Source: Pyropia yezoensis (taxonomy: Eukaryota > Rhodophyta > Bangiophyceae > Bangiales > Bangiaceae). Taken from it: 64,000 nucleotides of DNA. Location of the stretch: the NCBI GenBank assembly GCA_009829735.1, contig CM020619.1:9538375-9602374 (forward strand). Direction: 5' to 3'. The notes under the pieces are model-generated. The model searched no databases, had not been told where the DNA came from, and worked only from the letters and a program-made list of their open reading frames with translations. Positions 58,101 to 64,000 of the stretch are shown in pieces; the first letter of the stretch is position 1; each line of letters begins with the position of its first letter. The position numbers were made by a program, and so were the translations under genes.

Positions 58101-59123
58101 GATCACAGGAGCTACAACCTTGCAGGGTCCAAGCCCAGACACAACAACGGCGAGAACCCCTTGGCCTGCGCGGAAAGTCTCAATAGGCCCCTCGACGTCC
58201 CATTTCCCCGTCTCGGGTGCTTGGGCAGCAGATGCTGGGCCGGCTGCGCCTGCACCCGCTCCACCCAAGTTGAACACTTGCGGGATCTGCACGCGGAAGC
58301 TGCTGGAAGACACACCCATACGAGAGCAAAGGCGATGAAGAGCTTGGATGAAGTTCTTGGAGTGTACGCACGTCGCGTCCTTGGAGCTTGAGCGAAGACG
58401 ACCGACATGAGCAGTCCTCCTCACGCACGAGCAGCAGACGACTCCGACGTCGCTGAGCCAGGTGGTCACCACCGTTGGTGACCGGCTTTTTCTCTCCCCA
58501 TTAGCGTTAGCAGCGGTTCCAGCAACGTAGCGCGACAGAACGCCGAAGGCATGCTTCAACGCCCAAACTTCTCCGCGATAGAACTGATCAGCGCGACTTC
58601 TCAGCATGGAGGCCAACTTCTTCTTGACCTCGGGCGGCGGGGGGGTAGCGTACAGGCGCCTGACGCACATGTCAAAACCGCACCGCATGATGGCATCACA
58701 CATAGCTCGAGATATGCCGACGCCGAGGGTTTTCAGCGTGTCACGTCGCGTGTCAATGGGCCGACCCCCCTGGCCCTTACGTCCCCCGGTCCGTCGTTGC
58801 TCCACTCGTCCATTCGCGTCCCCCGCCACAGGAGGCAGGATGACGCCGGCCTTGTCGTACGCGGCCCTCGACACAGCGGCCACCCGACGCTTGGCAGTGG
58901 GCGGCAACGACTTGACCCGGTACACTTTTACTGACAGTAGCGCGGTCGACGACGGCAATGGTAACTGAGGCGGCAGCTCCCCAGCCAAGTGGGCCGCCAG
59001 CGCAGGAGATACAGCCAAGAAGCAGGAAGACCGTCGAAGCGTCCCATAGTTGGCCATGCGTTGGTGCTGGGATTGTTGAGCCCTTGTCACAGGGTTGCCT
59101 GAGCTACTCGGCTTGAGTGCCAT
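55185..59123 (-). CDS. KDZ-superfamily transposase with cysteine clusters, one in-frame TGA
   Basis: Two ORFs (59,123-57,711, 470 aa; 57,623-55,185, 812 aa) share one frame and are separated by a TGA at 57,711-57,713; the 87 bp after it stays open ([20 protein letters not shown]). The N-terminal part has cysteine clusters [30 protein letters not shown] and ICPTCGAT. The C-terminal part carries the catalytic core: [10 protein letters not shown] (Asp about 656), [13 protein letters not shown] (Asp about 681) and NTVAHEQRN (Glu about 711), the D-D-E arrangement with D-x-F-H-x-x-N-H typical of KDZ (Kyakuja-Dileera-Zisupton) transposases. A Gly/Ala/Pro linker spans about residues 235-350 and a Cys tail NPCCCGCGY is near the end. 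The TGA may be a mutation, since no good intron explains it. Confidence 0.75.
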
Positions 59124-59299
59124 AGGGAGTTACGAACGTTGAGATCCGCAGCCCAAGCACCCGCCTTCACGTTCAGAAGTGGGGACGCAGCGGCATGAGG
59201 TGCGCGGGAAGCGTCCCCCAGTCGAAGGATGAACCCCAAAAACCTGCCTGTCAGCGGAGCAAGAGAACGCACTCATGGCAGGATGACGCCGCAGCATCG

Positions 59300-59815
59300 C
59301 CCAGCAGCTCGTCCCAGCACGCAGAGGAGGAGCCTCCACCCAAAGATAGCGAGAGGGGGATGCAGGACAGCTAGGTGGAGGGGGGGCGGGCACAGACCGC
59401 AGCGTGCCGCGGCCGCTCGCCCAAGGCCGCAGAGGACGAGGAACCACCCACGGACAGCAAGAAGGGGATGCCGGACAGCTAGGGGGGGGGGGCGGGCACA
59501 GATCGCAGCGCGCCGCGGCCGCTCACCCAAGGCCACACGACGAGCCACCACCCACAGACAGCGAGAGGGGGATGCCGGACAGCTAGGTGGATGGGGGGCG
59601 GGCACAGACCGCAGCGCGCCGCGGCCGCTCGCCCAAGGACACACGACGAGCCGCCACCCACAGACAGCGAGAGGGGGATGCCGGACAGCCAGGTGGATGG
59701 GGGGCGGGCACAGACCGCAGCGCACCGCGGCCGCTCGCCCAAGGCCACACGACGAGCCACCACCCACAGACAGTGAGAAGGGGATGCCGGACAGCTAGTG
59801 AGGGAGGGCGGATAC
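59300..59815. repeat. 104-108-bp minisatellite, about 4.5 copies
   Basis: The marker GGACAGC recurs at 59,365, 59,473, 59,577, 59,683 and 59,789. Units carry GCCGCGGCCGCTCGCCCAAG. It lies between the transposase 5' end and the right terminus. No gene is supported in 59,124-60,143. Confidence 0.85.
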
Positions 59816-60143
59816 AGATCGCACCTCGTCGCGCCCTGCCGGACGTGGAGAAGAGTGAACAGGTGTTGGCGGAGGGGGGGGTATGCGGATCGCACGCGGA
59901 CTGGAAGGGCACGTCCGCGACCAAGACCGGCGTGCACGCGAACAAGACCAAGGCGATGTGCGCGGCGCAGTGGCCGCGTGCGACGGCAAGTCGCTGGACC
60001 CCCCCCGTCGAGGTACCGAAAATGACCCCAATCATGTGCATGAGTGACCACCTGTGTGGAAGCTGCTGTCAGCATGCCACGTACACGCCGACCCGCAATC
60101 TCCACCTGATCTCCCCTAATTACCGTTAGTCACCCTTAACCCG

Positions 60144-60199
60144 GAATCGTACCCTCTTAGTCCAGAATCGTACCCTCTTAACCCAGAATCGTACCCTGC
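60144..60199. repeat. 21-bp subterminal tandem repeats (three copies)
   Basis: GAATCGTACCCT begins at 60,144, 60,165 and 60,186; the last copy runs into the right terminal inverted repeat. They are plausible transposase-binding sites. Confidence 0.8.
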
Positions 60200-60206
60200 T
60201 TTTATC
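60188..60206 (-). repeat. Right terminal inverted repeat of KDZ element
   Basis: Reverse complement reads GATAAAAGCAGGGTACGAT, one mismatch from the left end. Confidence 0.55.
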
Positions 60207-60880
60207 GGGACTCCCCCCCATGCCCCCCTCTCCCCAGCTGGGCCGACCGTTGGGGGCGGAAAGGGGGGGGGGGGGGTGTGGTGATCATCATTCCCGGTGG
60301 GTGCAAGATCATGATGATTCCGCGCTCGCCCCTGGCTGCGGGGTGTGGGAGACGAGCGACAGTGGACAGGCCCTTGGTGGCTGGGGGGAGGGTCCCCTCT
60401 TCGAAACGCAGCAACCGCCAGCTGCCCTGCCCCCTCTCTCCTTTGCTCTTCCCCTCTCTCCGTTCCTCTTCCCCTCTCCCCCCCCCCCGTCCCACCCCCA
60501 GTTAAGACGCCCGGAGAGCGGACACTAGGGTTCAGAGCGATTCCGGATCAGCCATTGGCCCAGAGCGCTGTGTCAGGAGCAAATATGGCATATATTGAAA
60601 CTTGTGACCCTATTCCAAGGTTCAAACGACGTGTCTGATGAGAATTGGGGCACAGCTGCCTAAGGCGCCTGCGGTGGGCCTCTCGGGTTGAAAGTCGACA
60701 TGGAATCGGCACATTTCTTCTTGATGGAAGAGCGCCTAGAGCTTTGTGGGCATCAGCACAGCAATGGCTAAGTCACACAGGGGAGCCCAAGAGAGGGAGA
60801 GCAGGTCGTCTGAGGCGGAACGGGGTACTTGCACGGAAACAAGAGCAGCTTGATCATTCCCCCGTATCCCAGGAGGTCTC
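60207..60880. other. Spacer right of the KDZ element
   Basis: C/T-rich tracts (60,420-60,500) and a poly-G run. No gene is supported except that minus-strand sequence down to about 60,740 may hold the 3' end of the next gene in another frame. Confidence 0.4.
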
Positions 60881-62035
60881 TTACAAGGGTTGGTCGTCCT
60901 TCCGACATGGGAAGGCCCCAAAGAGGATGGTGTTCTCCCGGCTGCAGGGATGCTCCTGGTTGCCACACCCCAAGACCGCCTTGCACGTGCTCTGGGTCCC
61001 CCCCTTGTCCATCCCGAAGAGCACAATGACGGCGTTCGTAGACTTGCCCGCCAGCTCGCGCTCGATGAACATCCCACTCCGCCACAGGCGCTCAACCATC
61101 GCCTCCAGCGCTGCCCGAACGCTAGCGAGCGTCGCTCCAACCTCCGTCGAGGTCATGAGGGTTCTGCTCTTGGTGTACTCAGTCTTCAACCCCGCACGCA
61201 TCACCTCTCGGCTGGCCAGGCCGCTGGCGGGTCCTCCTTGGAGACGACGCAGAGCCGCCCACGTCTCCTGGGTCAAGTTCCGAGCAACAACGAACTTGGC
61301 CTGCACATCGACCGGAAGAGGAGCCAGCGCGCGTCGTGGCACCACCGCAATGACGCCGTCACGTGCCGCCCTCCGGCTGAGGTCGCCAATCAACGTCTGG
61401 TACGAGTCCACGCGGGACTCGCACAGGCTCGACAGAGTGTCCCAAGCGAACGAGGAGCGACGCCGCAGCTGGCGACGACCCACATCTGCACCAAGAGGGA
61501 CGCTCAGGCGCCGGTACAGCATCGGTCGGCCGTTGCCCCAGCGCGCCCGCACCTCCAGGGGCTCCATCAGCTCCAGGTTCATCCGCACGATGCCCAGCAT
61601 CTCCTCACGCTGCGCGGCGTCCATCCAGGCAAAAGATGACCGTACGACTGTGATCGCCTCACCAGCCGTGCGGGTGGGGGGAGCGGGCGCCACGTCCAGC
61701 GCGCATGCTCCTACCGTCGTAACGAGACGCGGGGCGGCAGCGGAGGCCTCACACGCGGCGCAAGGCAGCGCAGCTGCACGTGTACGCAGCCCATCCACAG
61801 GTGCCAACCCACAGCCGCTGTGAGGAGCCTCTCCGGGGCCACCGTGCTGGGAAGCAAGAGCCCGTCGGGTAGCCAGAGACCTGCATGCACGACAGACCAT
61901 CATCCGGTCTTGCGGAGCGCGCGCCGCCTGCTCCAGCGCCACCTGCGGTCCCCAAAGGAGTGCGAGGATACCCGGTGTGGGGGTGATGGTGGGGGCCCAT
62001 CGGTCGAAACCGACGGGTGCAGAAGTGAACAGCAC
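60881..62035 (-). CDS. Unidentified protein with Cys pairs and DKGG motif
   Basis: A 384-aa open frame with coding-like composition. The N-terminus has CRACRS and CAACEAS Cys pairs; a helical middle includes AWMDAAQREEMLGIVRMNLE and VDSYQTLIGDLSRRAAR. The C-terminal block VIVLFGMDKGGTQSTCKAVL ... NTILFGAF has a D-K-G-G-x-x-T/S-K-type pattern that I have seen in uncharacterised, transposon-rich animal and protist protein families, but I cannot name it. It is on the same strand as the KDZ transposase and upstream of it, yet outside the proposed right terminus. It could be host, a neighbouring element, or a part of the KDZ system if the terminus call is wrong. The 3' end may continue in another frame or exon. 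Confidence 0.45.
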   Translation of the reverse strand: MLFTSAPVGFDRWAPTITPTPGILALLWGPQVALEQAARAPQDRMMVCRACRSLATRRALASQHGGPGEAPHSGCGLAPVDGLRTRAAALPCAACEASAAAPRLVTTVGACALDVAPAPPTRTAGEAITVVRSSFAWMDAAQREEMLGIVRMNLELMEPLEVRARWGNGRPMLYRRLSVPLGADVGRRQLRRRSSFAWDTLSSLCESRVDSYQTLIGDLSRRAARDGVIAVVPRRALAPLPVDVQAKFVVARNLTQETWAALRRLQGGPASGLASREVMRAGLKTEYTKSRTLMTSTEVGATLASVRAALEAMVERLWRSGMFIERELAGKSTNAVIVLFGMDKGGTQSTCKAVLGCGNQEHPCSRENTILFGAFPCRKDDQPL

Positions 62036-62265
62036 GCACCAGGGGGAGTGGGGACATCATGTGGGGCCATGGCGGCGGACCCGACGTTCACCCGGTAGGA
62101 TGCCACGGTGCTCGGCGGACGTCACGATGTCTGATCTGACGGGGAGAGGGAAGGCGCCGCGTGTGACGCTCTGATGTCCGGATCTGAACGTGGGCTAAAG
62201 CAGGAGCGGGTGGGGCCGTTTGATTTGCGCTCCGGATCAGACCGATTCCCGAAAGAGTGTGAATT

Positions 62266-63465
62266 TTACATGCAAGGGCAAGAGCCCCTGAAAGTTGCAT
62301 TCGCGCTCGGGGTAATTGCCGAAGCACTCTGAGGTAACGCCTTTTTTTGAATGGAAAAAAAGGCCCGCATTATGGGGCATTTTTTGGGTCTATGAGAAGG
62401 ACAGTGCCGTATGGTACGTTGCACAAAAAAGATACATCGAGCATTATTTTCTTTCTTCTCCGGCGTTGTTCGGGCCACACCCCTCGGCCAATCAGGTGCC
62501 TCGGGAATTTGCCCCGGTGCAATGGACTGGTCCTGCTTGATGGCGGGCTCCTTTCGGGTGTGGTGTGCACGCTCATTAGTCAGGCTTTTGGGAAAGTGTG
62601 CAGGGTTTTGACGGCCGCCGCGGTGGCCACGCCAGGGGTGTCGCCGGTGCTGCGGTCGGCGTCGGCGACGGCGGCGACGGTGGCGACGGTGGCGACGGGG
62701 GTGGCAGTGACGGCGGCGGCGTCGGTGGCGACGGCCGTGGCGGTGGCGACGGTAGCGCCTGGGGCGGCGGTGGCGACGCGGGCGGGGGCGACGGCGGCCG
62801 GTGGCGACGGCCGTGGCGACGCGGTGGCGGGGGCGACGGCCGTGGCGGTGGCGACGGCGGTGGCGACGCGGTGGTGGGGGCGACGGCCGTGGCGGAGGCG
62901 ACGGCGGTGGCGACTGGGGTGGCGGTGGCGACGGGGTGGCGGGGGCGACGGCGGCGGCGGCGGCGTCGGTGGCGACGGCCGTGGTGGTGGCGACGGCGGT
63001 GGCGACGGGCGTGGTGGTGGCGACGGGGGTGGCCGTGGCGACGGGTGTGGCCGTGGCGACGGGGTTATTCGTGGCGACGGGGGTGTTGGTAGCTTTGGCT
63101 GTGGAGTGGGGGGCTTGCGTTGGTGGCGGTGGAGACGGAGAGCTTTTTCTGACGGTGGGGTCGGCCACGTGATTGGGAGAGGGGGGGAGAGGTTGGCAGT
63201 ATGCGGGGGGGGGGAGTCGTGGGCGGTGTGATTTATGTGACGGGATGGGAAGCGTAGGTGGTGGCGGTGTTGCTGGTGGGGTTGTTAGGGGCGGTGATGC
63301 CGCCAGCGCTGGGTGAATCGCCGGCGTCGGCACGATCGTTTTTTTATAGTAAAGGAGGGCGGTCATGGGTGCCTTGTCGACGATGTCATAGCCAGGCAAG
63401 GTATCCCAGAATGTCTCGTGCAGGAAATCGGTGGCGGGAGTGCGGGGCGCGGCGGAGCAACGCAC
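62266..63465 (-). CDS. Hypothetical Pro/Thr/Ala-rich protein with tandem VAT repeats
   Basis: A minus-strand open frame. The first about 45 residues look coding (TDFLHETFWDTLPGYDIVDK, PMTALLYYKKT). A Pro-rich linker and a repeat region (NTPVATNNPVATATPVATAT) follow, then Arg/His-rich sequence that is probably the repeat read in a wrong frame. No domain is recognised. The true C-terminus may lie before about 62,950. The companion plus-strand open frames are produced by the same repeat. 62,036-62,265 shows no gene. Confidence 0.3.
   Translation of the reverse strand: MRCSAAPRTPATDFLHETFWDTLPGYDIVDKAPMTALLYYKKTIVPTPAIHPALAASPPLTTPPATPPPPTLPIPSHKSHRPRLPPPAYCQPLPPSPNHVADPTVRKSSPSPPPPTQAPHSTAKATNTPVATNNPVATATPVATATPVATTTPVATAVATTTAVATDAAAAAVAPATPSPPPPQSPPPSPPPRPSPPPPRRHRRRHRHGRRPRHRVATAVATGRRRPRPRRHRRPRRYRRHRHGRRHRRRRRHCHPRRHRRHRRRRRRRRPQHRRHPWRGHRGGRQNPAHFPKSLTNERAHHTRKEPAIKQDQSIAPGQIPEAPDWPRGVARTTPEKKENNARCIFFVQRTIRHCPSHRPKKCPIMRAFFSIQKKALPQSASAITPSANATFRGSCPCM
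62620..63090. repeat. Degenerate GTGGCGACGG tandem repeat
   Basis: Imperfect 6-, 9- and 12-bp units built on GTGGCGACG over about 470 bp, all open in several frames. Confidence 0.8.
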
Positions 63466-64000
63466 AATGCATGCAGACTACCCCCTCTCTCGCACCCCCG
63501 CGCAAAAGAGAACAGGCGCTTCTTTTCCCTATTTTCTTTTGCAGCCCGGCCCTAGACCACAAGAGCCATGCAGACCGTCGCGTTCCGCTTTTTTTTTTTT
63601 TCCCTCCCGTCTGCCTCCCATTATCATCCCCCTCCCCCCGCCTCGCCCACACGCCCGGGGTGCGTTTTCCTCACCCTGGCACGCCCACCACAGCTCATCT
63701 AACGTTGAGGCTGGCGGCACCTTCTCCCTGGTTACCCCGTCCCCCCATCCCCCGAGCCACGTTGGATGCACCGAGGCTGGCACCACCTAAGTCGCCAACA
63801 ATGGACCTGTCGTGCCAGGCGGGAGGAAAGGGTGGAAGGGGTTGCTTGGCACTGGCTGGCGGGAGGGGCAGGACGATGAGAGGGAACCAGAAGGCGAGAG
63901 AGGCGCTCTCCGCTTCCTCATCGGGGACCGTCGGGGCGCACGCTAACGGTCTCGAAGCATGACTAACGCATGAGCACCAGTCTTGCTCATCGACCAATCA
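63466..64000. other. Right edge, no gene recognised
   Basis: Contains a poly-T run (about 63,590-63,602) and C/T-rich sequence. Short open frames on both strands have no recognisable features. Confidence 0.4.

Larger units (their letters stand above)
47011..60206 (-). mobile_element. Putative 13.2-kb KDZ-superfamily DNA transposon
   Basis: The ends GATAATAGCAGGGTACGAT (47,011-47,029) and the reverse complement of GATAAAAGCAGGGTACGAT (60,188-60,206) match at 18 of 19 positions. Both ends reiterate GGGTACGAT: a GGGTACGATCGTACCC palindrome on the left, three 21-bp repeats on the right. Inside are the KDZ transposase (-), a ubiquitin remnant (-), a Pif1 helicase (-), a convergent spliced gene (+) and two minisatellites. 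No target duplication is evident (outer flanks CGCAACATA and GGGACTCCC). Base composition is milder than in the GC-rich flanks. The boundary call is inference. The element is damaged: stop codons or frame offsets in three genes. Confidence 0.55.

Noticed and set aside
59300-59815. CRISPR-like array
   Set aside because: Whole units repeat without distinct spacers; it is a minisatellite in a eukaryotic context.

Overview
This window looks like part of a GC-rich, intron-bearing eukaryotic nuclear genome. The clearest host gene is a kinetochore SPC25 homologue whose three exons are extremely GC- and Ala-rich, with long C/G homopolymers. Introns are spliceosomal, mostly 96 to 370 bp, and several start with the same GTACGT donor; two carry TACTAAC-like branch sites. 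I infer an alga, perhaps a bangiophyte red alga of the Porphyra/Pyropia kind, but the sequence alone does not prove this.

About 1-26.4 kb is packed with Ty3/gypsy (chromovirus) fossils in both orientations. Element A (+, 1 to about 7.5 kb) has pol followed by a long antisense ORF. Element B (+, 8.4-14.7 kb) has gag, pol with a chromodomain and a Dam-methylase-like domain. A gag/leader fragment related to A lies inverted at 14.7-16.9 kb. Element C (17,083-24,535, minus) is a young insertion with 847-bp LTRs, a CGCCG target duplication, lower GC and an extra C2H2 zinc-finger ORF. A gag fragment F follows. Element E (26,389-35,767, minus) is near-whole, with 470-bp LTRs and the same kind of antisense ORF as A. 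A truncated E relative lies at 43,986-45,042.

35.8-43.9 kb holds an island of non-retroviral genes. There is a GCR1_C-like gene (-), a foldback inverted repeat of about 400-bp arms, a spliced Crypton-like tyrosine recombinase gene (+), an unidentified Ala-rich gene (+) and SPC25 (-). The last two converge.

47,011-60,206 is the most interesting stretch. Inverted 19-bp termini (18/19 match) bracket a 13.2-kb block containing a KDZ-superfamily transposase with cysteine clusters and a DDE-type core, a degenerate polyubiquitin tail abutting the transposase 3' end, a spliced Pif1-family helicase, and a convergent spliced gene of unknown function. It also holds a 41-bp and a 104-108-bp minisatellite and 21-bp repeats at one end that reiterate the terminal motif. 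I interpret it as a large, now damaged, KDZ-type DNA transposon that carries a helicase and captured ubiquitin. Beyond it (60.9-62.0 kb, minus) is an unidentified Cys-containing ORF, then a tandem-repeat-rich Ala/Thr/Pro ORF.

The gene layout suggests three mobile systems share the locus (chromoviruses, a tyrosine-recombinase element and a KDZ element), interleaved with one clear host cell-division gene.
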